Positions 50,189 through 64,000 of a stretch of DNA of 64,000 bases are shown in pieces. Origin of the DNA: Akanthomyces muscarius (lineage: Eukaryota > Ascomycota > Sordariomycetes > Hypocreales > Cordycipitaceae); contig NC_079245.1 of the NCBI RefSeq assembly GCF_028009165.1, positions 1,488,001 to 1,552,000 on the forward strand. Reading direction: 5' to 3'. The notes beneath the pieces are model-generated. The model searched no databases and was not told the DNA's origin. It saw only the letters and a program-made list of their open reading frames with translations. The position numbers and the translations under genes are program-made. Each line of letters opens with the position of its first letter. Position 1 is the first letter of the stretch.

Positions 50189-53100
50189 TTACCGGTGACC
50201 GCTCCACCCACCACGGTAATACTGGCCGCCTTGCGACTGGTAGCTCTGACTTGAGCCGTAGTTTTGACCACTACCGTTGAAGCCTTGGGAACCCCAGCCT
50301 CGTTGGTGTGCTGCAGGTGGCGGCGGCGGAACGCCCCTTCCAAAACCAGAAGAGCCAGGTTGGGGAGGCTGCCAGCCTCCCTGTCCCTGGAAATGCTGCT
50401 GAGGCGGAGGACGCGAATCGCCGTGCCTATAATGGTTCGACTGGGGACGGCTAGGGCCGAAGTCTTGACCCCTGCCCCTTCCGTTCTGTCTGAATTGATG
50501 ATGTCCACCAGGGTCATAGCGACCTCCGCGGTTGCCGCCACCATAACCCCCTCGCGATGACTTGCCTCTCAAAACCTCGATGTCACTTCGCGTGAGTGCA
50601 GGGGTCGGCATTTTGACGCCACGCAGGAGCATCGACTTGTGATCATGGGCCATTTTCGGCATATCGTAGTTAACGCTTCCGCTATTAGCCGAATGTCATG
50701 TCTTGTCACGTTCTCATAGACGTACCTCATGGAGCGATCATAGTCTAAATCCGGCATGGACTTGCGTTCGAGGGGATAGTGCAGCGTACCGTGTGGCACG
50801 TACTCTTCTTGCTTCTCAACGTAGCCGGATAGTCCGTCACTCGTCTTGGGATTGAGTTGGAATTGAGCAGAGCCTTGCTTTTTGGAGTAAAAGTTTGTCA
50901 AGATCTCGTCGTAAATGCTCTCATGGCTATCTGATAGCAACAAAACGTCCCTTCCAACGCCATTGCGCTTCATATCTAGGTCGCTTAGAAGCGGATACTT
51001 CTGTTGCACAGCTGCCAGAAGGCGGTCCATCTCAATAAAAGGTAGCAATGCAACTCCCTGCCATGCCATCTTCTTCCCGTTCAAGTCAACCTCGAACTCT
51101 TCGGGATAGAAATCAATGATTTCACTATCCGGGTTAGTCATTAAACTGTGGAAAACATCCGGCAAATTATCGCGCGAAGCGGCCGGCAGAACGCTCATCA
51201 GCTGTTCAAACGGCCGGGAAATGATGCCTTTTTCGAATGTGACATTGGCCTCTGTTATTTCTTTGAAGTCAGCCGCGAACGGCGCGTAATGGTATGGATA
51301 ATACCACTCCCAAGACGGGCAGCCTTGAAAGTAATATTGCAGAACCCACGCCAGTCCTTCAACATAAGCATGAGCAACTTGCTTGCGAAATGATATGTCG
51401 CCAGGATCTCTGTGAAACTTAAGTTGATAGTAACGATCGGCATATCCATCCTCCCATAGCCTGACCGGGTCCGCTGGCATGTCAGTGGTATCAGCCGGAG
51501 TGGCTTTGCCTTGGGAATCATTTGGAGTTGAATCGTCAACCCCTTCGACAGCTGATATTTTGCGCTTTCCCGGTGCCGAGTGTGCTGAGCCGTTTTCAGA
51601 GTCATTCTGGCCTGCTTCGGGAGCCGTGGCATCTCGGCTTGCCTTCAAGCGCTCTTTGAGGACACTAGCAGCACTTTTGTTGGCGACGTTTGCGTCGCCC
51701 GCGCCGGTTCGATTGACGATCATGTCATGAGTGATGGCTCTCAAGGGTGCTGTTGGAATCGACCCAATTGGGTGCAGAGCAAGCCCGCGAGATGGGTCTT
51801 CGTATCCGCTTCTGAGGCCTTTTCCATCGTTGCGGTTATCCCGTCCTGCTGCTCCGTTGTTTTGAAGTCGGCGACGTTTTGCGTTTGCTTCACGACGGTC
51901 CTCCTGCTCTTTTCTCTTCTTGAAAATCATATCCTCCTGCAGTGCAAGCCCATCTAAAATGCACTGAGCTCGTTCCAAATCAATGTGGCCATCCTTTGTG
52001 ATGTAACCGCCAAGTGCAGGTAGATTACGTTTCCAAATGGTTGTAAGTGTATCAATGCCATGTTCGCGAATTTCCAGTGCTGGCAAATGTGGAAGAAAAT
52101 CGTTTCCAACAAAGCAGCACATGAAGATCCAGTCATCGATAACCCGCTCAAGATCGAAACGGAACGGCAGATCGGGTATCGCAAGCTCAGCGGCCAAGTA
52201 TTCTCTTAGTACAGAGACGTGAAGCCAGATGAAAGGTTTGAGTATCACTGGCTTGTCTTTCTCATCAAACTCTCCATTTTTCTCTTTCGTGTCGCCTCTG
52301 CAGTTTTGGGCATCGTGCCCTCGCTGACCGCAAAGCTTACACGTGCGAGCTTTGCCATCCTGAAAGAAAACATCCTCACGTAGGACGCGAAAATGAGGCT
52401 CGTGGGTTGCAAGTCCCAGCATAATCAAATCAGCGTCTAGCCCATAAATAACATGTCGAGTGTTAGGGTCATAGTCCGGGCTAGCTCGTTGAGATCTGAC
52501 AAAGTTCATGATCTTATGCTCGCCTTCGCCTGGCACGGTGGCGTCTGAGATGATGATCTTCAGTTTTGCCCAGCCAGGGTCCGTATTCAGTTTATATTGA
52601 CACCAATAGCGCAGGCTGCTTGCCAGTATATCCATAAAAGGAGTGCCCGGCGTAATGGAGTTGTTGTCAAACGCCTTTTTCGCCACCGCTTCTGTGCTTT
52701 CAGCAGCGAAGTCACCTCCATTTTGCTGTTTAAGCAGCTTTATCAGCTCTTGTTTGTCGTCTTCCTTTTCTTTAGCTTCTTGCGCCGATCGAAATCGTCT
52801 GGATCGCTGTTGGTTCATTTTGGCGCGGGGCGCAACACCGTCTAATGGCACGTTAGACAACATATCGAGAGCAGGATAGTCAATGGGGGTAGGGGAGCGT
52901 ACCAACTGCTATCATGAGTATCTTTCGTGGTCGGACCATGTTAACCACACGGTCGGTATATTTGAAAATTTCAAGCATCATCTCTTCTTCATCTTTTGGA
53001 GCTGGCTTATCCTCTGGATGCGCACAGGGATGGACGATTCCATTCATGTCAAGATAAAGATTGTCCAGCTCTTCGCCGTTTGGATTCGCACGAGTAATGT

Positions 53101-53212
53101 CGACAGGTATTTCGGTGCCATCGTCCATAACGACGGGTCGGTCTTCGACGACAGGCGATATGATCTTGGGATACTTGTTCGAAAGCCATCGGAAAGCAGC
53201 TGGGATGCCCAT
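50189..53212 (-). CDS. rat1: 5'-3' exoribonuclease Rat1/XRN2
   Basis: Nuclear 5'-3' exonuclease for rRNA/snoRNA processing and torpedo transcription termination. Three exons, 53212-52903, 52841-50726 and 50681-50189, encode 972 residues. The N-terminal catalytic region has [43 protein letters not shown] and [14 protein letters not shown], followed by [15 protein letters not shown] with its acidic residues. A CCHC zinc knuckle ([14 protein letters not shown], about 268-281) and bipartite basic patch (AKRRRLQ) mark Rat1 rather than cytoplasmic Xrn1. The C-terminus is Gly/Arg/Gln-rich. The last intron is only 44 bp and restores [22 protein letters not shown]. It converges with the sulfatase gene and is divergent from uso1. 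Confidence 0.95.
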
Positions 53213-53922
53213 TGTGACCTGCTGGTACCACTGTACGTGGGCAATGTAGTAACACTATTGACAGCGCTTGCATGTGCCTTCGTTGGACAGGTGTAGTTAT
53301 GCGGACTCGTTTTGGTGTTCCAAGTACGATGCGGAATCTATCAGGAGCTATCTAATGTTTTCAGTGATAACAAGAGATGACGGCCATGAATGTCTCGCGC
53401 AAGGGTGTTGCCTGATACTTTCTTCTCTCTAGTGTAGAGGTCAGTTGCGCAAGCATCGACGTGTGTCGCGAAGTGAGAAATCAGAATTAGGCACCAGATA
53501 AGATAAAGATACCATGCTTATGTAATGGACACGAGCTTGGAGGTTATGCTGGCTAATTTGGAGGGTACTCGATCTAATTCAACACCATGAAAGTAAGTAA
53601 AGAAAGGCACGTATTAAAACTTAAACTCTTTTTCGAGAAGGATAGTCCAAGGAATCAGTATAATCGGCGGGTGTGGCCATGTATGTAATGGGAGCTCGGC
53701 CAAGAGCATGAGCTGTGTGGAACAAGCTCTCTATTTGCTAGTCGAGGCTGGCGGAGCTCCCTGCCCACTGCTGAGGACAGCAAGACTTCAATCTCCCATC
53801 CCAAGAGTATACAAGGTTTCCACGGCTGACTCTTCCGCGCTAAGCGAATTGTACATATATCGGTCGAATATACACGAAGAAGAACTCAATGGCACGGAAC
53901 ACACAATAGTACACTCGACGCC
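53213..53922. promoter_or_regulatory. Divergent rat1-uso1 promoter region
   Basis: About 710 bp between two start codons on opposite strands. No gene or repeat is seen. It presumably holds both promoters. Confidence 0.5.
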
Positions 53923-56900
53923 ATGTTCTCGATCGCAACAGCACCCGCCAAGCAATCTGCCACGGACACCATCTCCGTTCTAAGTGGCCGATTAGGCTCT
54001 GCGACCCTGTTGGAAGATCGCCGGGCAGCAATTCTAGGGCTACGGAGTTTTGCAAAGGATTTTCCAGCCACCGTCTCGTCCAGCGCTCTGAGGGGGCTCA
54101 TTGGTAGCCTTGCTAAAGATGGAGAGGATGTTGACACTGTCAAGGTCGTGCTAGAAACGTTACTTATGCTCTTCACTCCCAATGAGGATAGCCCTGAGGC
54201 GTCTGACGAGGTTCTATTGTGGCTTGCTGATGAGTTTACCCAGCGCCAGGAAAATGTCACCTTGCTTCTCGACTTTCTCGAAACGAACGATTTTTATTCT
54301 CGCCTATACTCGTTGCAACTTCTGGGAGCAATCCTCTCTGCTCGAACTGAGCGAACAGAGGAATGCATCTTTACTGCGCCGCTAGGAATCCCCCGCCTGG
54401 TCGCTACTCTTGACGATCAACGTGACGCGATTCGAAATGAAGGAATAACCCTTCTTACGAGCTTGACACCAGCCTCAATCGACATACAGAAGCTAGTTGC
54501 TTTTGAAAATGCATTCGAACGAATATTTGCAATCATTGCATCCGATGGCTCCCTATCAGAAGGAGGACGATCTGTGGAGGATTGTCTCATTCTGTTGGCA
54601 AATCTACTCCGTCGCAATGCCTCAAACCAGACCCTGTTTCGTGAATCTGGATGTATGAAGAAATTAGCGGACCTGCTGCATAGTGTTTTGCAACCCGGGG
54701 ACGGAGAGGATGTGGCGGTTTGGGCGCAATCGCAAAGAAATAGAAATCTGTACGCATTTTTGGCAATTCTGCGACTGCTGCTTACACCTGGCTCTGCTGG
54801 CGTTTCGCATAACCAAAAGCTACTCTGGAAGCACGGACTCTGCGCCGACGTTCTTCATTTGGCATTCAGTCTAGCTATTCCGATGGAGATTCGAGCTGAG
54901 GTGAGTTGAAACAGCTTCAGTGGCGTATTGCCGAGCTAACTTTGGGCAAGGCTTTAATCGCATGTGGCGACATGATTCGCGACTCTGCATCGCTGCAGGA
55001 GAGCTTTGCCCAGCTTCGTGTCTCACGGATGGAGAAGAGCCTCATCTCATTGAATGAAGTTAGCGGCCATTCAGAAGTATACGTCATCGATGGATTGCTT
55101 GACCTGATCCTGAACTTGCAAGATAGCGCAGCTTTCAATGTCCGATATGCGGCTAGCGAGTGCTTGAAGGCTTATTTCTCTAACCATCTGAACGTTCGAC
55201 TACATTTCCTAGCAAGGGCAATCGAGGGCTACCTGGCGGGTGGCGAGGATTTAACCAATGCATTGACCGTTTTGCTTGCGCCCTCTGCCGACCGATCGGC
55301 CAGCGACCCGTACCGCCTATGGTTTTCTGCGGTTATTACATTTCACTTGCTGTATGATAATTCTGCCGCAAAATCGAAAGCCTTGTCTCTTACGGAGGGC
55401 GATGCTGCTGAGGACGAGGAAGTTGTTACCAGCATCCAGACGGTCACAGCACATCTGCTGACAGGTCTTCGGCGAGGTGACGATCCACGAATATCTGTCG
55501 GCTACTTGATGCTTCTGACGATATGGCTGTTCGAGGATTTGGATGCGGTCAATGACTTCCTATCCGAAGGAAGCAATGTCCAAAGCCTTATCCAAGCAAT
55601 CTCGCAGCCTGTTATGGCAGAGAGTGAATTGATTCAGGGGCTTTGTGCTATGCTTCTAGGTATCGCTTATGAATTTTCTACCAAAGATTCGCCTGTGCCT
55701 AGAACGACGTTGCATTCTATCTTGACGACTCGTCTGGATCGAGAACAATATCTTGATCGACTTCTCAAACTGCGCTCACATCCGTTGTTGCGAGACTTCG
55801 AAACAATTCCTCAAAGAAGAGATCCGGCGCTGCTCAGTGGCCAAGCGGACGTCTATTTTGACTCTGTATTTGTCAATTTCTTCAAAGACAACTACAGTCG
55901 TATAGCGAGAGCTATCGACAGGAGTCCTGAGCTTGAAATTTCTGTCATCACTAATGGTGTACAGAAAGGAATATCTAGGGAGCTGGTCGATTCCTTGCGC
56001 GAGCAGATTCGCGAGAAGGATAAGGCTATCGAGGAAGCGAAGATGGCTGCTGAGTCTCAAGCATCTCGTCTTGGCCAAGAGCAAGGGGAATACAGGCGTT
56101 TCAAGGAAGAAGCCAACAAAGAACTACAGAAGTTGCGAGAGGAAGCTAAACGAGAGATGACTATGGCAAAGGCAGCTCAGGAAGGAATTCAGAGATCTCA
56201 TGAAGCAGAAATAAGGTTTGTTTGCCGCAGTACTTGGACGGACCAATCTAACTGTGAACAGGAAATTGCAAAACATTCATTCTGCGAAGGATGTGGAAAG
56301 CCAAAAGCAGATTGCAGCTGCTAAATCTGTGTCATCGACGAAAGAAGCAGAATACGAGAAGAAAATCACATCTATGAAAGCGGCTATCGCTGCTAAAGAT
56401 TCTGCTATGGAACAGCAATTAATTGCTGTCAAAAAAGTCGCCCAAACGGAGGCGGAGCACGCTAAGAGGCGAAACGCTGGAGAAGTTGCTGACCTTCGAG
56501 CCACTATTACTAGCCTACAAGCCTCTTTGCAAAAGGTAAGCTCCTCTGGATATTGTGCGCAGCTAGTTCTTATATCAATGCAAATATACAGGCGAACAAT
56601 GAACGAGAGAGAGACCTGCAGAACCAGCAAAGTGAGCTGCAAGCCAAGGCACTCGAGGCTGACGAACTTCGCGAGGAACTCCGCGCCGCTCGCGAGAAGC
56701 AGACCACAACGACAAAGGAGCTAGGACAAAGAACCCAGGAACTGGATAAAAAGCTCGAGGAAGCCAGCTGGCAGATGGAAGATGCGCGCAAAGCTAACGC
56801 CAAAGTATGTTACATGTGCTTGCTTCGAAGGCCTGCAAGTCTAACGCAATTTTAGATCGAATCAGCACTGGCAACGAGCAGGAAGGAGAAAGAGAGCGTT

Positions 56901-57113
56901 CAATCAGAACTTGACGACCTGCTTATAGTGTTCGCCGATTTGGAAGATCAAGTTGCGAAGCAAAAGGTATGTTGGACGACGACGCTGCCCTTTACCAGTA
57001 CGAGTAAAACTAACGTAGTTATCTCTTCTATACAGAAACGCCTTCGTGAGCTCGGCGAGCCAGTGTCAGACGCGGAGGAAGACGAAAGTGATGAAGAGAA
57101 CGGTGTTGACTAG
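53923..57113 (+). CDS. uso1: Vesicle-tethering protein Uso1/p115
   Basis: Golgin-like tether for ER-to-Golgi COPII vesicles, acting with Ypt1 and SNAREs. Six exons: 53923-54900, 54951-56215, 56262-56535, 56592-56804, 56856-56966 and 57036-57113; 972 residues. The N-terminal two thirds form the armadillo-like head (VLETLLMLF, ILLANLLRRNASNQTLFRE, NRNLYAFLAILRLLL, IRAE-ALIACGDMIR, GYLMLLTIWLFED). From about residue 690 the protein is heptad-rich coiled coil (DSLREQIREKDKAIEEAKM, KELGQRTQELDKKLEEASW), and it ends in the acidic tail SDAEEDESDEENGVD typical of p115. The tail is shorter than in budding yeast Uso1, as expected for p115-type proteins. Exon joins keep the heptad pattern, which supports them. 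Confidence 0.93.
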
Positions 57114-57373
57114 GCCTGTAAAACAAGCCAATTTTATAATAAAATACAAAGAACCGTGCTGCACTGCAACTAATAATCCGGCTGCTTCCGAAACACTGTA
57201 TTCTCGTTGTGGTACTAATAAAGTTGGTGTGTGGCTGCTACAGCGTGCAAAAATTGCAGAGTGGAGTGACAAAGTTTCAACACATCTGTGGGCCCGCAAC
57301 AAATCAGTGCCAGAGCGAGATCTTACACCTTCATGATAAACCTAGGCCCCGACGAAGCAGCGAAGCCGATAAA

Positions 57374-59064
<1,691 letters not shown>

Positions 59065-59091
59065 GCGACGCAGACTCGGCTTGCTGGCTTG

Positions 59092-61593
59092 TCAAAAATG
59101 GGGAACCGATAGTCCTTCCATGATTAGATTTACGATGCTCAGGAAACCTTCGCCGAGAATAAACCCCTGTCGTTGTCAGTAACAGGCTCACAGAAAATCA
59201 AAGGACATTCCTTACAGAAGCTAGAATGATAAGCGGTGTGCTAGAACGCTTCATCAAGTGCAGCCAGACCCAGGTTAGTATACCGCCAGCGGCCCTAGCG
59301 AGTGTAAATGAAGGCACGTTGTACATGCCTAGTTGTGGAAGTGAAATTAGGATGTGATACATTTCGACGTGGTAGTTTAACTCACCGACCGCCACAGCAA
59401 TACCTCCTGGGACCAGCGAGCGCCACGGTTTGCCGACAGCAGCAGTTCGCAGGACAGTGGTGCAAACGAAAACCGCGCCGGCTGCGATTGCCCACTCTTT
59501 GGCCATGTAAGGCAAACCTTGGCCTGTAACCAGTCGCGCTGTAAATATCCAGACGTACGCCGTAGGCACCTGGAAGAGGTCACCAGGGATCTCATAAACA
59601 CTGAAGTATGTTAGTAACGGGAAAACAGATCCTGCGACGACGAGTGAATGTTTACCGCGTATAGAGACGGTAAATGAAAGCGCTCAAAACTGCCCCAACA
59701 GTTGCTCCTATCATTTGTCCCCAGAATTGCGCTTTCGGAGACGCGCCAAGGAGGTGACCAGTCTTTAGATCCTGCATTAAGTCTCCAGCTTGAAGGGCAC
59801 CCTTTCAAGAAGGAACGAGAAGTGAGCTTCTTCATACAGACCTTGGCAATTGTATCGAATTACTTACCGCTTCGGACTATATTAAATCAAGCATTTGTTA
59901 GCTAATGGGGCGTGCAGACATTGTAGACAATGCTCTTTAACATAACGAACTTACCACTGCTCCAGCTACCAGGTTGATGAGAACACTTGATTTGTTCGAT
60001 TGCGGGATGATGAGAGCGAAGAAGAGCTGTGCAAGCTTGCTAATACCGGACACAGGGTTCAAATCAGTTTCACCGAGAGCTCTGACGCCCATGATACTCA
60101 GTACAAGCGCCATAAAGACCGCAATTACTGTGGCGTATAGGGGCACCAGATCTCCGAAAACAGTGCGGATGGTAAGTATGCAGAGGACTATGGAGAGCAG
60201 CAATCCGATACCAACAGTTCTGCTGTTAATACGCTGATTCTCTGGAGCATCCTCCTCATCTTGGTCAGCACGCGTTCCAGAAATACCATCCTCATCGTCA
60301 GTTGAGTCGTCCTCGTCATCTCGTCTCTGCAAAAGGGCATAGCGAGCTCTGCTACCCGGCAAGAATTTCCCCCACGAAGTTTGGTGTATAGCGTCGAAAA
60401 TCCCGGGAATCGATAAATTAGAGTTTGCCACAAATAATGACCTGGTGGCGACGTAGCCTAGGCTGACAATGGCGTCCACGAGCATGATCGCCAAGGATAC
60501 CCAGACGATCCAACCTTTACTTCCTCTTTCCCAGTCATCGACTGGACCGGGAGCCCAGCCTTTATACTTTGCAAGCGGGCTCAGAATAGCCCATCCGACG
60601 ATAGCACCGACTGTCATGTGCATAGTTGTCTCTGTTCCCATGATAATGCCCTGCCCAACGTATGCGAGACTGGGATTCAGCGTCCATAGCCATGTTTGCG
60701 CTGCTGCAGGTCCAAATACAGGTATGTTCCGAAGAATGGGAAAGAAGTATGTCAGGACGGTGGCCAGCCCGGATATGATGAAGCTGAGGAGCAGGAGTCG
60801 CAAGTTTGCCGCCCAATCCGATTCGCTTTGGGTCTTAGCAGGCTCATTCACCAATGTGGCTCTATCGTCCTCCTCTTGTTGCTCACCATCTTCGTTGTCC
60901 CGTGGAACTAGACTGGCAAAGCCGCCCTTTGATGCATCATCTAGTGCTTGCTTAGACTGTGTTCCCTGACCATGAAGCACAGAAATAAGAACGGCAGTGC
61001 TAAAGCCACTAGGAAATCGCAAGCGTTCTCTAATGATAACTTGCCTACGTCTATTGGCCATTAGCAAGTTTGTGCGTTTGGAGAAGAAGCCAGATAATGG
61101 CTGGATATACTGTACAAAGGTACTGCGAAAACGACTCCAAAGTAACAGAGACCTAGAGACCAAACCACGAGCTGCCATATGCTAAGATTCAGTGGCCCTC
61201 TCTCGTCTTGGGATAAGAGATAGTTCATGGCAGGTATCTTCAAATTGGTCAGAAGCTGAAGGGACCAAGCGGACCGGAGCGTGACGCGGGGTAGGAAGCC
61301 ATCTGTATAATACATACCACACCAACGAATCCACAGCCGAGTGGCATAATGGCCATACCACAAGCAACGCTCTGCACGAAAACATTTTCTACAGGAGAAA
61401 ATGGTAGATCAAGATGACTTCGCAGCAGTCGAAATATGCCAAAGCCCATTAGACTGGCGGGCATAGACATGATGGAGACCCATCCTGTCTGAAGTCCGAA
61501 GTAGACGTTGGCAGCACAGATAACCGTGCCAATGGCTAACCCGGCTACGACCGAACGGAGCGTAAAATTTTGCCCGGATATATTAGGCGCCAT
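59092..61593 (-). CDS. OPT-family oligopeptide/metal-chelate transporter
   Basis: Multi-span plasma or internal membrane transporter of the oligopeptide transporter family, closest by eye to the YGL114W/YSL-like branch rather than to Opt1. Eight exons: 61593-61318, 61237-61116, 61050-59955, 59876-59868 (9 nt), 59801-59656, 59600-59386, 59328-59216 and 59166-59092; 683 residues. Motifs: NVYFGLQTGWVSIMSMPASL, PLRRQVIIRERLRFPSG, GIIMGTETTMHMTVGAIVGW, NLVAGAV-SEA-GALQAGDLM and QDLKTGHLLGASPKAQF, ending in ILGEGFLSIVNLI. Two acidic hydrophilic loops are present (about residues 185-215 and 355-385). The 9-nt exon adds S-E-A within the conserved AGA-EAGA-QAGDLMQDLKTGH block. A Met three codons upstream (61602) could also start. 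Confidence 0.9.
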
Positions 61594-61963
61594 TGTTTTC
61601 ACCTTTCTGATGTTGGCTCAATCCTTCCCCATGCGTGTTGATGCTGGAGCTGTAGTTAGCAGACAGCGTCATTGAGCGGATCTATTTGAGATTAGTCATG
61701 AACACGGACAGGCTGCTGTACCCGCTGCAACCTAACAAAATAATAAGCGCTGTTGTTCACGGAAGCACGCTACTAAAACTGGCCAACTACGCAGCAATAT
61801 GTAGCTCGAAGTATTTATCGCAAAACAGGCGGCGTAACACAGTCGGATTTCATTGATCTGCTGCAACTAACGAGAATGGAATGTCATTGTTTAAATAATG
61901 TATTAAAATTACGCTCGCGATATTGGCTACGGGGCACGCAGTAGACGTGGCCTTTTCCTTTAA
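61594..61963. other. Short intergenic between OPT and rav1 genes
   Basis: About 370 bp, AT-rich near 61870-61920. It holds the OPT promoter and the rav1 3' flank. Nothing else seen. Confidence 0.55.
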
Positions 61964-64000
61964 TCATAACCCGAAGCTATCAAGCAGCGAGCCTGCATCC
62001 GGCTCTTCGAAAGTGGTCGGAGCTCGAGCTTCCTTTTTCGAGTGTCCTTCTTTCAAGCTCGGCACCCCTGTTTGTAGTTGCATCAAAGGTAGATCGTTGA
62101 CAACAAGAGAGCTCCTTCGCCGCAGGAGCTTCAGCGGATTAACTTCCCCACCAATGCCTGCCAAGGATGGTTGCTGAAATTCCCAGTTTCTCACTGTTTC
62201 TGCATCAGCTTTCACCCAGTTTTAAAATTCTTCGTAGTGTTTCTTACCTAAATCCAAACCTAGCAGATCACAGCCCATGCGATCATATAATTTCGCGCTG
62301 TGCAAGACAAACTCCCACTCTATTCTCGGGTTCACTTTTGATGCACCACGCAAGGTTTGTAGGCTTTTGTGGCGCAGTTGTCCGTAAAGAACAATCAAAG
62401 CCGGATCATCTGTCAGAAACAGCCGCGATCGAAAATCTGGCGAGCATGGCGTCTCCAACAGTGTATAAACTGGTGTCTGTATCAAAGTGTTAGTGGTGAA
62501 GGGTACCTGGACCACAATTGACATACTATTAGTGCTCGTACAGCCATGTCTTTTCGTCCAAGCATCCAGAAAGCCCATGATGCCAACCATCTATCTCCTT
62601 CTTGAGCCGCCAATGGTAAGACTTCGTCTTGCAACAGCCTGCGCAAAACGGGGCCCCTATCACCTTCGTAGACGCGAGCAACTGCAATGGCCAGCTGCAT
62701 GTCCTTCAACCGATGGAGGCATATGTCAACTGTATCATCGAGTCTACCAGCAAGAAGAAAAAAGGCCGCAGCGTATTCTGCCACGTTAGTTCTGAGATAT
62801 AGCTATGGGATAAGTCAACTTACGAAATCGACGTTTGCTTAGCAATGCATATGCATTCTTCTGAGCCACTGTCTTCCACTTGTCCTCTTCAAAATTATTC
62901 AATAGTAAGCGTTGCGTCGCTGCTTGCTCTTTGTTTCCAGTAGCCATGCGCCAAAGACCTTGGAGCACAGTTTTCTTTTTCAAAGCCAGGTAAAACAAAC
63001 TGCAATCGACAGGACTCTTGATTTCGCTGTTGGTGTATTCGTTTCTTGCCACGATCTCAAATTGTGCTCGCATAGCAGACACGTCTGTCATCCACATGAA
63101 AAGACCGCTTTCCCGGGCATGCTTCCAGAGCATAGGACCATGTGTCTGCCGTGCAACGAAGTCAACAAGAATGTCCTGGGTGGTGGAGTGGTACGCCCAA
63201 TTCATTTCTCTCCAGGACAACATGATCTCACTGGTTCGGCCTTTCCGAAGTGCGTGCTGGCGGAAGAATAGCATAAAACGTGCCCCATTCTCATCCATGG
63301 ATCGACGGTGCTTCTCAACGAACGCAGCGCACTCAATCATGTCCATGAGTTGGATTTGTTCATGTCCAGACAGCTGTGGAATGCGAACTTTCTTTAATAC
63401 TTCGTTGATCGAAGCAGCTGTAGTCTCTCGAAAGGGCTCCTCCTCGTCGTCATCGTCGCCAATGTCAGAATTTAAATACTGCACTTGGCCCTTCTTGGAA
63501 ATTGGAGCTGTTGTATGCTTCGGCTGTTAGTGAATGGCTGAAAGCTTTCGGTCAGTCTAACTTACTGTTTCCCCATATATTTCAGTCACATCCAATCCCA
63601 CATAATCGTCGACGGGTTCTCCAGGTACCAGGTATTTTAAAGCCTTGTGCAGTGCCTTGAGAATTCGCCCAACCAGCATGACTTTTCCGGAGAGAACACA
63701 TTGGCTCAAGAATTGCGGGTGAAAGATCGGTAGGGGACCATTAAATCGCTGAACGGCTTCAAATATATCCCATGAACCGTCACGCCGCTGTGGTAAGCGA
63801 ATATCCAAGCTGTTAGCATCATCGCTACTGACAAGTCGATCCTGGACAAATAATTGGTTCCCAGCGCCGATAACAAGATGACCATCCCCAAGCCACGTTG
63901 AATCCCCAATAGGATGAGGAGTAAGCTCTCGTATGCTTATTTCGCGGATTTGTGCCCATGCTGATCCTTTGTTCAAATAGTCAAAACGCATTTGGGAGAG
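61964..64000 (-). CDS. rav1: Rav1, RAVE complex subunit / rabconnectin-3-like (3' part)
   Basis: Subunit of the RAVE complex that reassembles the V-ATPase V1 and V0 sectors. The gene enters from beyond the window end; five exons are visible: 64000-63566, 63523-62824, 62777-62527, 62476-62248 and 62199-61964, about 616 C-terminal residues. Family blocks: DSTWLGDGHLVIGAGNQLFV, an acidic linker (DIGDDDDEEEP), ARFMLFFRQHALRKG, MSWREMNWAYHS-like LSWREMNWAYHS, SCLFYLALKKK-type DCSLFYLALKKKTVLQGLWR, AAFFLLAGRLDDTVDICLHR and VARVYEGDRGPVLRRLL. The first visible intron is only 42 bp (GTAAGT...CACTAACAG). The N-terminal WD40 propellers are outside the window. Confidence 0.9.

Overview
The window is nuclear DNA of a filamentous ascomycete, most likely a sordariomycete of the order Hypocreales. 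I infer this from the many short introns (42 to about 80 bp, GTRNGT donors, CTAAC/CTGAC branch sites, YAG acceptors), the divergent histone H3/H4 pair with intron-containing genes, the single pentafunctional AROM gene, and a secreted GH18 protein that closely resembles Trichoderma endo-beta-N-acetylglucosaminidase (Endo T). I could not search a database. Family names rest on motifs and remembered family sequences, and exon boundaries were worked out by hand from reading frame and splice signals.

Layout. 1-167 is the end of an ADP/ATP carrier. 0.7-18 kb is compact housekeeping DNA: atg18 (+), pps1 dual-specificity phosphatase (-), rad3/XPD helicase (+), a DDHD phospholipase (-), the splicing factor gene prp3 (-), and a kappa-class GST (+). 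18.2-20.7 kb holds histone H3 (-) and H4 (+), transcribed divergently. 22.7-24.6 kb encodes an Rpn4-like C2H2 regulator with a PACE-type site in its own leader. 25.5-30.3 kb is the AROM gene. 31.0-39.3 kb is a 14-exon IRA/neurofibromin-type Ras GAP of about 2,537 residues.

39.3-50 kb looks accessory. It has an AT-rich stretch with a possible degenerate coding relic and a 50-bp x 3 minisatellite. Four widely spaced genes follow: an acyl-CoA:6-APA acyltransferase-like (C45) protein, the secreted Endo T-like GH18, a CHK/aminoglycoside-phosphotransferase-like kinase, and a secreted arylsulfatase. 50.2-64 kb returns to core genes: rat1 (-), uso1 (+), an arginine methyltransferase of PRMT3 type (+), an OPT-family transporter (-), and the 3' part of rav1 (-), which runs off the window end.

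Most of the genes are independent, as is normal in a fungal chromosome. Likely functional links are H3 with H4, and possibly the GH18 and sulfatase, both secreted enzymes acting on decorated glycans or sulfate esters. I found no CRISPR array, rRNA, tRNA, intact transposon or biosynthetic backbone gene, and no convincing undescribed multi-gene system. The most unusual features are fine-scale gene structure (GC-AG introns; 7-, 9- and 10-nt internal exons; stop-free introns), the PACE site at the Rpn4-like gene, and the repeats and palindromes of the 39-48 kb region.
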